DNA of 64,000 nucleotides, from positions 1,271,190 to 1,335,189 of the forward strand of contig NZ_JAUSVO010000001.1 in assembly GCF_030814715.1 (NCBI RefSeq), written 5' to 3'. Positions 17,214-25,169 of the stretch are shown here, in pieces. The DNA comes from Kaistia dalseonensis. Lineage in GTDB: Bacteria > Pseudomonadota > Alphaproteobacteria > Rhizobiales > Kaistiaceae. Within the stretch, counting starts at the first letter, position 1, and the number at the start of each line of letters is the position of its first letter. The position numbers and the translations under genes are program-made. The notes under the pieces are model-generated. The model did not search any database. It worked only from the letters and a program-made list of their open reading frames with translations, and had not been told where the DNA came from.

Positions 17214-18491
17214 ATGAAGTCAGTCGTCAAGCGGCCATTTGGCCAGAAATACGCCTTTGTTGTCGCCGGCGTCATTTTCGTGGCCCTTCTGGCCTCGGCA
17301 GGTTCCCGTGCAACGCCTGGCGTCCTGATGCTGCCGCTCGAAGGTGCGTTTGGCTGGGACCGCAGCACGATCTCGCTGGCGGCGGCAATCGGCATCTTCC
17401 TCTACGGGCTGACCGGCCCGTTCGCCGCAGCCCTCATGCAGACCTTCGGCGTTCGCCGCACGCTCATCTGTGCGCTTCTGCTGATGTGCGTTTCGACCGG
17501 GCTCAGCGCCTTCATGACCACGCCCTGGCAATTCATCGCCACCTGGGGCGTGCTGTCGGGCGTCGGCTCGGGCGCGGTGGCGCTCGTCCTCGGCGCCACG
17601 ATCGTCAACCGCTGGTTCGTGACCAATCGCGGCCTGATGATGGGCCTGCTGACGGCGAGCACCGCCACCGGTACGCTGATCTTTCTTCCGGGTCTGGCGG
17701 CGCTCGCCACCTGGGGCGGCTGGCAGGCCGTGGTGATCACGCTGTCGATCATCATGGCCGCCCTCGTGCCGCTGGCCTATTTCCTCATTCCCGAGCGGCC
17801 GGAGGATGCCGGCCTCGTGCCCTATGGCGCCGATCCGGACGCCCCGCCGGCAGCAGCTGCGCCGCAGGGCAACGCCTTCGCCAATGCCATCAATGCGCTG
17901 GTCGAAGCCTCGAAGACCAAGGTCTTCTGGTATCTCTTCGCCACCTTCTTCATTTGCGGCTTCACGACCAATGGCCTGATCGGCACCCACATGATCGCCT
18001 TCTGTGGCGACATGGGCATTCCCGAGGTTCAGGCCGCCAGCATGCTCGCCATGATGGGCCTGTTCGACCTGATCGGAACGACCGGCTCGGGCTGGCTCAC
18101 CGACCGCTTCGATCCCCGCAAGCTGCTATTCATCTATTATGCCTTCCGCGGACTCTCGCTGATCTACCTGCCCTTCACCGATTTCTCGTTCTACAGCCTC
18201 TCCTTCTTCGTCGTGCTCTACGGCCTCGACTGGATCGCCACCGTTCCGCCGACCGTGAAGCTCGCCAACGAGGCCTTCGGCGATCGCAGGGCACCGATCG
18301 TCTTCGGCTGGATCGCGGCCGGCCACCAGCTCGGCGCGGCCTGCGCCGCGTTCCTGGGTGGCTATATGCGCACGGTGCAGGGAAACTATTTCGACGCTTT
18401 CATCATCGCCGGCTCGACCGGCCTGATCGCCGCCGTCCTCGCGCTGATGATCGGTCGCCAGAAGCGCGCGGCCGAACCTGCCGTAGCGTGA
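17214..18491 (+). CDS. MFS transporter, oxalate/formate antiporter-like (OFA) group
   Basis: The 425-residue protein has 12 predicted transmembrane segments in two halves split by a cytosolic loop near 205-230. The pattern (RATPGVLMLPLEGAFGWDRSTISLAAAIGIFLYGLTGP, ERPEDAGLVPYG, and a second half with GWLTDRFDPRKLLF) fits the OFA/monocarboxylate branch of MFS, which moves carboxylates. The substrate is unknown. It is divergent from the TetR gene. Its last 104 coding bases (18336-18439) recur at 20777-20880 with about six differences, after the RTX gene, pointing to a duplication at this site. Confidence 0.9.
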   Translation: MKSVVKRPFGQKYAFVVAGVIFVALLASAGSRATPGVLMLPLEGAFGWDRSTISLAAAIGIFLYGLTGPFAAALMQTFGVRRTLICALLLMCVSTGLSAFMTTPWQFIATWGVLSGVGSGAVALVLGATIVNRWFVTNRGLMMGLLTASTATGTLIFLPGLAALATWGGWQAVVITLSIIMAALVPLAYFLIPERPEDAGLVPYGADPDAPPAAAAPQGNAFANAINALVEASKTKVFWYLFATFFICGFTTNGLIGTHMIAFCGDMGIPEVQAASMLAMMGLFDLIGTTGSGWLTDRFDPRKLLFIYYAFRGLSLIYLPFTDFSFYSLSFFVVLYGLDWIATVPPTVKLANEAFGDRRAPIVFGWIAAGHQLGAACAAFLGGYMRTVQGNYFDAFIIAGSTGLIAAVLALMIGRQKRAAEPAVA

Positions 18492-18541
18492 TCGCGACTT
18501 TCGGAGGTATCCGACGCTACGGAATGTTGACGGATTCCGCT

Positions 18542-18582
18542 CCGTGCTGCATAGCAGACAAAGTTGCTGCGACGCAGCACGG
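18542..18582. repeat. Inverted repeat upstream of the RTX gene
   Basis: A perfect 9-bp inverted repeat (ccgtgctgc 18542-18550, gcagcacgg 18574-18582) encloses a second small one (agca/tgct). It lies 50 bp past the MFS stop codon and 38 bp before the RTX start. No T tract follows. It could be a weak terminator, a 5' leader hairpin or a regulator site. Confidence 0.45.
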
Positions 18583-18619
18583 CGCTAGATTGCTCAACTA
18601 GCCAACGGTCGAGGCGGAC

Positions 18620-20734
18620 ATGGCGACTATAACGGGAACCAGCGGAAACGATACCCTGACGGGGACCTCCGGTACCGATATCATCAACGGCCTCGAAGGT
18701 GATGACATCATTCATGGCGGCGCGGGCAATGATATCATTGATGGCGGCCCCGGAGCAGACCAGCTTTATGGCGATGACGGCAATGACATCATCAAGTCAT
18801 GGCGCTTCGAAGGGCCTGACTATATCGATGGCGGCGATGGTATAGACCAGCTGTGGCTGAAGCGCAGCTATGTCTATATCAACGAACAGATCGATATATC
18901 GACGGCCGACAAGATCGCGACAGTTCAAGACCTCGGCGACGGCACACTCATCGTCAACATTGAACAGCTCAACGTCACCGGCGGCTATGGCGACGACTGT
19001 TTCGTTGGCGGGGCGCTCGACGATACGCTTTATGGCTGGCACGGCAACGACACACTGATCGGCAATGACGGTAACGACTATATCGATGGCGGCTCTGGCG
19101 ACGACGTCATCTATGGCGGCAGCGGCCACAACACGCTGATTGGCTATTCGGGCAACGACACGATCTATTCGGGGCCGGATGCGGTCGACAAGATCGATGG
19201 CGGCACCGGCATCGACCTTCTCGTGTTCGACCGGACCGGATCGAACATCGGCATTACGCTCTCCATGGCTATCGATCCGGCCGTGGTGCAGACCCTCGCC
19301 GACGGCAGCACGGTGACCGGTATCGAGCGTCTCGAATTTCATGGCGGCAGCGGCAATGACGTCGTCACGGCCGGAACTTTGGCCGCCGTGATCTACGGCG
19401 GCGACGGCAATGACGAATTGCACGGCGGCGACGGCAGCGACGTGCTGAGTGGCGATGACGGCGATGACTGGATTTTCGTCAGCGCCGGGGCTGGATCGCA
19501 TGACGTCATCAGTGGGGGCGCGGGCAGCGATACGCTGGACTTCTCCGCGATCACCGGTGGCGTCACTTTCGCACTCGCAAGTTCCGGCACTTTCGTGGAT
19601 GAGAGCCAGAACATCAGCTTCGACTATTCGGGCATAGAGAACGTCACCGGCACGAGCAGCGATGATATCCTCACAGGGAATAGCGGTTCCAACGTTCTGA
19701 AGGGCGGGGCCGGTAACGATGTCCTCGTCGTCACGGCGGGAGCCGGATCGCACGACGTGCTCGATGGCGGCACCGGCTCCGACACGCTCGACTTCTCGAA
19801 TATCGCCGGCAGCATCCGCTTCACGCTGGCCGATTCCGGGAACTTCACCGATACCGCCCAGAACATCAATTTCGACTATGCGGGGATCGAGAACGTCACC
19901 GGCACGCGGGGGGCCGATATCATCGTCGGCAATGACGGGGCCAATATTCTGCTCGGCGGTGCCGGCAACGACAACATTACCGGCGGCGCCGGTAATGACG
20001 TCATCGATGGCGGGCCGGGCATCGATTTCATCGATGGCGGGCTGGATGCCGATATTCTTTCGGGCGGCGACGGCGACGACATCATCAAGTCATGGTTGAA
20101 GAGCGGTCCCGACCAGATCGATGGCGGCAACGGCATCGACTGGGTCTGGATCGCGCGCAACGATCTTTCTGTCGCGATGACGCTCGACCTTTCGACGCCT
20201 GAAAAGATCGCCTCCGTCCAGAATCTCGGCGACGGCACGACGATCACCGGCATCGAGCGGCTGAACTATGTCGGCAGCAATGGCGTCGACATCATCACCG
20301 GCGGCGCCTTTGCCGACAGCATTGATGGTGGCCGCGGCGATGACATCATCAATGGCGGTTTGGGCGATGACCTGATCAAGGGCGGCGCCGGCAATGACGA
20401 CCTGACCGGCGGTGGCGGCAACGACGCGATCTATGGTGGCGACGGCAATGATATTGTCAGGGTCAACGGTGAGCTGTCCTATGCCGATGGCGGCAACGGG
20501 ACAGATTCGCTCTATCTCTATCTCACGGCCGATCAGTACGCTGACGGCAACGTCCGGCAGGACCTAGCAGCCTATCAGGCCCTGATCGACAACTCGTCGT
20601 CGAGCGAGACCTATACCTTCAGCCACTCGTTCGGGCTGACGGTCACGGGTTTCGAGAGCCTCACCGTTTTTGTCGACGGCGTCGCCCAGGCGATCCCCCA
20701 AGCCGATTCCAGCTCGGATTGGCTGCTCAGCTAG
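18620..20734 (+). CDS. RTX/hemolysin-type calcium-binding repeat protein, probable type I secretion substrate
   Basis: The 704-residue protein is built almost wholly from blocks of the glycine-rich nonapeptide GGxGxDxux (for example GGAGNDIIDGGPGADQLYG at 33-51 and GGRGDDIINGGLGDDLIKGG at 570-589), which bind Ca2+ and form a parallel beta-roll outside the cell. Between blocks are larger duplicated modules: 37-126 resembles 459-557, and 283-366 is repeated as 367-450. There is no N-terminal signal peptide. The C-terminal 90 residues lack repeats and end in a Ser/Asp-rich tail suited to type I secretion. No enzyme domain is visible, and no ABC exporter genes are nearby. The start has a GAGGCGG site. 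It is flanked by two copies of an MFS 3' end. Confidence 0.93.
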   Translation: MATITGTSGNDTLTGTSGTDIINGLEGDDIIHGGAGNDIIDGGPGADQLYGDDGNDIIKSWRFEGPDYIDGGDGIDQLWLKRSYVYINEQIDISTADKIATVQDLGDGTLIVNIEQLNVTGGYGDDCFVGGALDDTLYGWHGNDTLIGNDGNDYIDGGSGDDVIYGGSGHNTLIGYSGNDTIYSGPDAVDKIDGGTGIDLLVFDRTGSNIGITLSMAIDPAVVQTLADGSTVTGIERLEFHGGSGNDVVTAGTLAAVIYGGDGNDELHGGDGSDVLSGDDGDDWIFVSAGAGSHDVISGGAGSDTLDFSAITGGVTFALASSGTFVDESQNISFDYSGIENVTGTSSDDILTGNSGSNVLKGGAGNDVLVVTAGAGSHDVLDGGTGSDTLDFSNIAGSIRFTLADSGNFTDTAQNINFDYAGIENVTGTRGADIIVGNDGANILLGGAGNDNITGGAGNDVIDGGPGIDFIDGGLDADILSGGDGDDIIKSWLKSGPDQIDGGNGIDWVWIARNDLSVAMTLDLSTPEKIASVQNLGDGTTITGIERLNYVGSNGVDIITGGAFADSIDGGRGDDIINGGLGDDLIKGGAGNDDLTGGGGNDAIYGGDGNDIVRVNGELSYADGGNGTDSLYLYLTADQYADGNVRQDLAAYQALIDNSSSSETYTFSHSFGLTVTGFESLTVFVDGVAQAIPQADSSSDWLLS
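19466..19969 (+). repeat. Two tandem copies of an 84-residue (252-bp) module in the RTX gene
   Basis: Codons 283-366 and 367-450 encode homologous modules. Each begins with a segment like VSAGAGSHDVISGG / VTAGAGSHDVLDGG, continues through SDTLDFS, a beta-rich stretch with FDYSGIENVTGT / FDYAGIENVTGT, and ends with GGAGND. The copies have clearly diverged, so this is an old duplication and not a recent tandem array. Confidence 0.85.
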
Positions 20735-20776
20735 CGGCGACCCAAGCCCGTCTGGTTTAATGAGGTCAGGTGCCGC

Positions 20777-20935
20777 GCGGCCTGCGCTGCCTTCTTGGGT
20801 GGCTCTATACGCACGGTGCAGGGAAACTATTTCGACGCCTTCATCATCGCCGGCTCGACCGGCCTGATCGCCGCCGCTATCGCTTTGCTGATCAAGCGGC
20901 CGCGCCAGCAGGCCGTCGCCGTTGGCGCCGCCTGA
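20777..20935 (+). pseudogene. Truncated 3' end of an MFS transporter gene (second copy)
   Basis: In frame from 20777 the sequence encodes AACAAFLGGSIRTVQGNYF and continues through DAFIIAGSTGLIAAA to a TGA at 20933-20935. This matches the C-terminal transmembrane segment of the intact MFS protein encoded at 17214-18491. Bases 20777-20880 align with 18336-18439 at roughly 94 percent by hand count, including 29-base and 36-base identical runs. After that the C-terminal tails diverge. No upstream MFS sequence or start remains, so it is a remnant. A ribosome site for the following kinase gene directly follows its stop codon, as if this were the original operon partner. Confidence 0.85.
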
Positions 20936-20951
20936 AAGGGAGACAGGCTCC

Positions 20952-21758
20952 TTGATCTTCTCGCCCTACCTGACGCGCTGGCGGCTCACAGCCGACGGTG
21001 CGCCGATCGAGACGGCGACGAGCCACCTGCTGCCGGTCCTTCATGCCGGCAACCCCGCCATGCTCAAGCTGCTCAAGCCTTCGAGCGATGAGGGCCCCGG
21101 CATAGCGGCCCTCGGCTGGTTTGGGGGCGCCGGCGCGGTGCGTCTCATTGCAGCGAAAGACGATGCGGTGCTGATGGAGCGGGCCATCGGAACGCGCTCG
21201 CTCACAGAGATGGCGATCTCCGGCGACGATCAGGGCGCAATCCGCATCATCGCGGCGGTCGCGATGCAGCTCCATGCGCCCCGCGCCACGCCGCCGCCCG
21301 CCCTGCCCGACCTGACGCGCCGATTTCGTGCCCTGTTCGAGACAGGCGCCTCCCATCCGGTATTGCCCCGATGCGCGGCGATGGCACGGCGCCTTCTCGC
21401 CGCGCCGCGCTCGGTGGGTGTCCTGCACGGCGACCTGCACCACCAGAACGTGCTCGACAGTCCACGCGGCTGGGTCGCCATCGATCCAAAGGGCGTCTCC
21501 GGCGAGCGCGCCTATGACGTTGCCAACCTGTTTCTCAATCCCGTCGACGTGGATCGGCTCGTTCTCGACCCCGCTCGCGCCCTGCGCCTCGCGAACACCG
21601 TATCCGATGCGCTCGGCATTGAGCGGCCACGCATCCTCGGCTTCGCCTTTGCCCATGCCGGCCTCTCCGCGGCCTGGTGCATTGAGGACGGGATCAACCC
21701 TCGGCTCGCCATCGAAGCCGCCGAAATGCTGGAGCCGCTGGTCGGAGAGGTTGGCTAG
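20952..21758 (+). CDS. APH(6)/hydroxyurea-phosphotransferase-family small-molecule kinase
   Basis: The protein-kinase-like phosphotransferase shows the catalytic loop VLHGDLHHQNVL, with the Asp and His of HGDxHxxN, and the Mg-binding segment AIDPKGVSGERAYDVANLF, characteristic of the streptomycin 6-kinase/hydroxyurea phosphotransferase family. From TTG 20952 it is 268 residues. The AAGGGAG site at 20936-20942 supports this start over TTG 20922. Family members inactivate aminoglycosides by phosphorylation, but many chromosomal ones have unknown substrates, so resistance should not be assumed. It follows the MFS remnant by 16 nt, implying former coupling to a transporter. Confidence 0.83.
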   Translation: MIFSPYLTRWRLTADGAPIETATSHLLPVLHAGNPAMLKLLKPSSDEGPGIAALGWFGGAGAVRLIAAKDDAVLMERAIGTRSLTEMAISGDDQGAIRIIAAVAMQLHAPRATPPPALPDLTRRFRALFETGASHPVLPRCAAMARRLLAAPRSVGVLHGDLHHQNVLDSPRGWVAIDPKGVSGERAYDVANLFLNPVDVDRLVLDPARALRLANTVSDALGIERPRILGFAFAHAGLSAAWCIEDGINPRLAIEAAEMLEPLVGEVG

Positions 21759-21772
21759 ACGGAACTGCGACC

Positions 21773-22177
21773 TCAGTCGTCGCCCTCGAACTGCGGGGCG
21801 TCGGCTTCGACTTCATAATAGTCGCCTTTCTCGGCGACGAAGATGTGGCGTCCGATGGTGGCGCCGGTCGGCAGGTCGAAGCCGCCCATGGCGATCGCCA
21901 CGCGGTCGCTGCCATTGCGCCGCCGCCAGAACAGGACGGAGCCGCATGTGCCGCAGAAGCCGCGCTCGGCCTGTTCCGACGATTGGTACCAGCGCACGTG
22001 TTCGGCGCCGGAAAGCGCGAGGTCCGCTGCGGCCGCGTTGGTCGTGGCGAGAAAATGGCCCGTTTGGCGCCTGCACATAGTGCAATGGCAGATGACGATC
22101 GGCTCGAGCTCGACCGCGACCGCATAGGTCACGGCCCCGCAAAGACATGAACCCGTATGCGTCGACGGGTTCGCCAT
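21773..22177 (-). CDS. GFA-family (glutathione-dependent formaldehyde-activating enzyme-like) zinc protein
   Basis: The 134-residue protein has the GFA zinc-ribbon-like fold with cysteines in GSCLCGAV, CHCTMCRRQTG and FCGTCGSVLFWRR, which bind two zinc ions in the family founder Gfa. It is shorter than genuine Gfa, and most GFA-domain proteins of this size have no proven formaldehyde activity. It starts 3 nt after the DAHP synthase stop codon on the same strand, so the two are translationally close. It is convergent with the kinase gene. A link to the glutathione-formaldehyde dehydrogenase at 41977 is not implied by position. Confidence 0.87.
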   Translation of the reverse strand: MANPSTHTGSCLCGAVTYAVAVELEPIVICHCTMCRRQTGHFLATTNAAAADLALSGAEHVRWYQSSEQAERGFCGTCGSVLFWRRRNGSDRVAIAMGGFDLPTGATIGRHIFVAEKGDYYEVEADAPQFEGDD

Positions 22178-22180
22178 CGT

Positions 22181-23566
22181 TCAGATTCCCGCGACGGCGA
22201 TCTTCCGCGTCTCGCCATGCCGGCTCGCCTTGAGCAGCTCGGCCACCAGGAAGGCGAGTTCCAGCGCCTGATCGGCATTGAGGCGCGGATCGCAATGGGT
22301 GTGGTAGCGATCCGACAGATCCTCGTCGGTGATCGCCCGCGCGCCGCCGGTGCATTCCGTCACGTTCTTGCCGGTCATCTCGATGTGGATGCCGCCCGGA
22401 TAGGTGCCCTCGGCCGCATGCACCTCGAAGAAGCTCTTCACTTCCTTCAGGATCAGCTCGAAGGGCCGCGTCTTGTAGCCGGTGATCGCCTTGATGGTGT
22501 TGCCGTGCATCGGATCGCACGACCAGACGACGGAGCGTCCTTCCCGCTCGACGGCGCGGATCAGCTGCGGCAGGTGATCGAACACCTTGTTGGCACCGAA
22601 GCGGCAGATCAGCGTCAGCCGGCCGGCCTCGTTCTCGGGATTGAGGATGTCGATGAGCTTCAGCAGGCCGTCGGCCGAGAGCGACGGACCGCATTTGAGG
22701 CCGATCGGGTTCTTCACGCCGCGCATATATTCGACATGGGCATGATCGGGCTGGCGCGTGCGATCGCCGATCCAGAGCATATGGCCGGACGTCGCATACC
22801 AGTCGCCGGAGGTGGAATCGACGCGCGTCATCGCCTGTTCGTAGCCGAGCAGCAGCGCCTCGTGCGAGGTGAAGAAATCGGTCGAGCGCAGCGAGGGCGC
22901 CGTGTCCGGATCGATGCCGCAGGCGCGCATGAAGGCCATCGCCTCGGAGATGCGATCCGCGATCTCCTGGTAATGGTGGCCCTGCGGGCTGTCCTTGACG
23001 AAGCCGAGCATCCACTGGTGGACATGCTCGAGATTGGCGTAGCCGCCCTGCGCGAAGGCGCGCAGCAGGTTGAGCGTCGCGGCGGACTGGCGATAGGAAT
23101 CCTCGATCCGGCGCGGGTCGGGATTGCGCGATTCCGGCGTGAATTCGATGCCGTTGATGATGTCACCGCGATAGCTCGGCAGTTCGATGCCGTTCATCGC
23201 CTCCAGCGGCGCCGAACGGGGCTTCGCGAACTGGCCGGCAATACGGCCGACCTTCACCACGGGCATCTGGCCAGCGAAGGTCAGCACGACAGCCATCTGC
23301 AGGAAGACGCGGAAGAAATCGCGGATATTGTCGGGATGATGCTCGGCGAAGCTCTCGGCGCAATCGCCGCCCTGCAGCAGGAAGCTCTCGCCACGAGACA
23401 CGGCGGCAAGGCCCTTCTTGAGCTTGCGCGCTTCGCCGGCGAAAACGAGCGGTGGATAGCTGGAAAGCCGTGCCTCGACTGCCGCCAGCGCGGCAGGATC
23501 GGCATAATCCGGCACCTGCTGGATCGGCATTGCGCGCCAGCTGTCAGGCTTCCAGGTCGTCGTCAT
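22181..23566 (-). CDS. Class II 3-deoxy-7-phosphoheptulonate (DAHP) synthase
   Basis: The 461-residue enzyme condenses phosphoenolpyruvate with erythrose 4-phosphate, the first step of the shikimate pathway. It is the plant-like class II type: N-terminal WKPDSWR, then [42 protein letters not shown] and [14 protein letters not shown]. Length fits the family. ATG 23566, with GGAG nine bases upstream, is preferred to GTG 23575. It is followed by a GFA-family gene in a tight operon. Allosteric control by aromatic amino acids is common in the family but not visible here. Confidence 0.95.
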   Translation of the reverse strand: MTTTWKPDSWRAMPIQQVPDYADPAALAAVEARLSSYPPLVFAGEARKLKKGLAAVSRGESFLLQGGDCAESFAEHHPDNIRDFFRVFLQMAVVLTFAGQMPVVKVGRIAGQFAKPRSAPLEAMNGIELPSYRGDIINGIEFTPESRNPDPRRIEDSYRQSAATLNLLRAFAQGGYANLEHVHQWMLGFVKDSPQGHHYQEIADRISEAMAFMRACGIDPDTAPSLRSTDFFTSHEALLLGYEQAMTRVDSTSGDWYATSGHMLWIGDRTRQPDHAHVEYMRGVKNPIGLKCGPSLSADGLLKLIDILNPENEAGRLTLICRFGANKVFDHLPQLIRAVEREGRSVVWSCDPMHGNTIKAITGYKTRPFELILKEVKSFFEVHAAEGTYPGGIHIEMTGKNVTECTGGARAITDEDLSDRYHTHCDPRLNADQALELAFLVAELLKASRHGETRKIAVAGI

Positions 23567-23712
23567 GGCCGTCACTCCACACCCTGCCCTGTCTTCAGGC
23601 CTTGCAGATCAACAGCTGCCAGAGCCTTTGCGGGCTTCGAAAAGGTGGCGCCTTATACACGCGCGGACATGCCGACGCCACCTGAAACGGCCCGCTGGCG
23701 TGGTCGCGCCCC

Positions 23713-24609
23713 TCAGGCCGGATCGGCGAGGCTCGCCCAGAGATGGGCCGTCGCGAGGCTGCGATGCGGCGCGAACGGACGCATCGCGATCTCCTGCTGC
23801 TTGGCGTCTGGCCGATCGGGGAGCGCGAGCAGGCGTTGCAGCGCGGTCGCAAGACCGGAATCGCCGATCGGCGCGACATCGGGCAGGCCGAGCCCGCGCA
23901 GCATGATGTAGCGCGCCGTCCAGGGGCCGACGCCGCGAATGGCACAGAGCGCGGCTTCGGCCTCCACCGGGCTTGCTGTGGCGAGATGGTCGAGCAACAG
24001 GTCTCCGGCTGCGATCAGCCCGGCCATTCCGACCAGATAGCTCGCCTTGGATCGCGAGAACCGCATCGCCGTCAGCACGGCCGGATCGAGCGCCGCAACC
24101 TCGGCCGGGCCCGGATGAGCGCGCAGCCCGCTCGCGCCCACGACCGGTCCGAGATGTTCGATCAGGGCACGGCGCAGCGCGGCGGCGAAGGAGAGATTGA
24201 TCTGCTGCCCGATCACCGCCCAGCAGACCGCCTCCCAGCTATTGGCGGTCAGCGGAATGCGCAGGCCCGATCGGCCGCCGATCAGCCGCGCCGCGCCCGA
24301 CATCGCCTCAAAGGCGAGCGGATCGCTCTTGAGACCGAGCATGCGCGCGACGATGCGCTCCAGCGTCTGCCGCCCGGCTTCGGAAACGGGCCCTTCGATA
24401 CGGTAGCGCGCACGGGAAAGAGACGAATCCTCGGCCTGCCCAAGGTCGACCTCGACGAGGCGCGGACCGCCTTCGAGCCATACCGGCTTGGCGATGGTGG
24501 CGCCGGTCACTCGCTCGCTGACGCTGAGCGCGTCCCGCCCATGATAGGCGAGGATGGGGCCCGCTCTGTATCCGGGCGGAAGCGCGAGCGTAAACTCGAC
24601 GCCGCTCAT
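23713..24609 (-). CDS. alkA: DNA-3-methyladenine glycosylase II (AlkA family)
   Basis: The 298-residue protein has an AlkA-like N-terminal beta domain (about 1-100) and a HhH-GPD glycosylase domain: AVIGQQINLSFAAALRR, then the helix-hairpin-helix AIRGVGPWTARYIMLRGLG and catalytic Asp in VAPIGDSGLATALQ. It removes alkylated bases such as 3-methyladenine from DNA. Its ATG overlaps the stop of the Ada-domain gene upstream by 4 nt (ATGA), so the two are translationally coupled and form an alkylation-repair unit. Confidence 0.93.
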   Translation of the reverse strand: MSGVEFTLALPPGYRAGPILAYHGRDALSVSERVTGATIAKPVWLEGGPRLVEVDLGQAEDSSLSRARYRIEGPVSEAGRQTLERIVARMLGLKSDPLAFEAMSGAARLIGGRSGLRIPLTANSWEAVCWAVIGQQINLSFAAALRRALIEHLGPVVGASGLRAHPGPAEVAALDPAVLTAMRFSRSKASYLVGMAGLIAAGDLLLDHLATASPVEAEAALCAIRGVGPWTARYIMLRGLGLPDVAPIGDSGLATALQRLLALPDRPDAKQQEIAMRPFAPHRSLATAHLWASLADPA

Positions 24610-24836
24610 GCCGACCGCGCCGCATCCGACATCGCCGGCGCATCAGGCCGGCACCGCTTGCAGGCGCGCAGGCCAGCCGCCTCGGCATCCGCCGCCGTGA
24701 CGAAGAAGCGCGTGTTCTTTGGCAAAGGCGGCCGCGACGGACAGGCCGGCCGACAATAGATGCCGGTTGTCACGACACCGTAGAAGGCATGGCCGGCGGG
24801 AACAGGTTCAATCGTGCTCATGGGCGCCATTCTCAT
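24606..24836 (-). CDS. Free-standing Ada metal-binding (methyl-phosphotriester acceptor) domain protein
   Basis: This 76-residue protein (71 if started at 24821) matches the N-terminal zinc domain of Ada: FYGVVTTGIYCRPACPSR, then NTRFFVTAADAEAAGLRACKRC, with all four zinc cysteines. In Ada the GIYC cysteine takes a methyl group from DNA phosphotriesters. In E. coli the domain is joined to an AraC helix-turn-helix and a methyltransferase domain, and elsewhere it is fused to AlkA. Here it is separate but overlaps alkA by 4 nt. There is no DNA-binding activator domain, so it may be a repair or targeting subunit and not a regulator. The start codon is uncertain. Confidence 0.85.
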   Translation of the reverse strand: MRMAPMSTIEPVPAGHAFYGVVTTGIYCRPACPSRPPLPKNTRFFVTAADAEAAGLRACKRCRPDAPAMSDAARSA

Positions 24837-25169
24837 CCCGCAGGCGCGCTTGGGCCACCCGTTTCCTGCACAGCCGATTTCGCCCGCCGCGCCTGTCCAT
24901 GTTCAACACGTCGAGTGCCACGTTCAGTCTGCCTGCGCGGTCACGCTGACGGTGGAGTGCAGCGACATGCCGATTTCAAAGAGCAAACAGCCGCGCCAAC
25001 GAAGACACGAGCATTGGCACGACAGTCGACCGTTCGAGTTCCACCTTCGTCAACCACACATTCGACGCGAGAACTGCTTGGACTCTCAGGCGACATCCTA
25101 TACGACATCGCCCGTGGGAGTTGCCTTCAAGTGAAATCATCAAGCGGCTTGAATGGTTTGGAGCAGAAC
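24837..25169. other. 333-bp region between divergent repair and glycosyltransferase genes
   Basis: The gap separates the Ada-domain gene (minus) from the glycosyltransferase (plus). Base composition drops toward the glycosyltransferase. The frame is open upstream of that gene, but the encoded residues look random (Arg/His/Pro-rich). I see no convincing gene, terminator or operator. Confidence 0.4.

Noticed and set aside
18620..20734. Short periodic DNA repeats that might suggest a CRISPR array
   Set aside because: The periodicity is that of glycine/aspartate-rich nonapeptide codons in an open frame. There are no identical repeats with unique spacers.
20922..20951. TTG 20922 as start of the small-molecule kinase
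   Set aside because: It precedes the AAGGGAG ribosome site and lies inside the MFS remnant. TTG 20952 is better placed, though an experiment would be needed to settle it.
24789..25169. A 127-codon N-terminal extension of the glycosyltransferase frame
   Set aside because: The residues look random and overlap the start region of the divergent Ada-domain gene. The family begins at ELTILMPCLNE and a ribosome site precedes GTG 25170.
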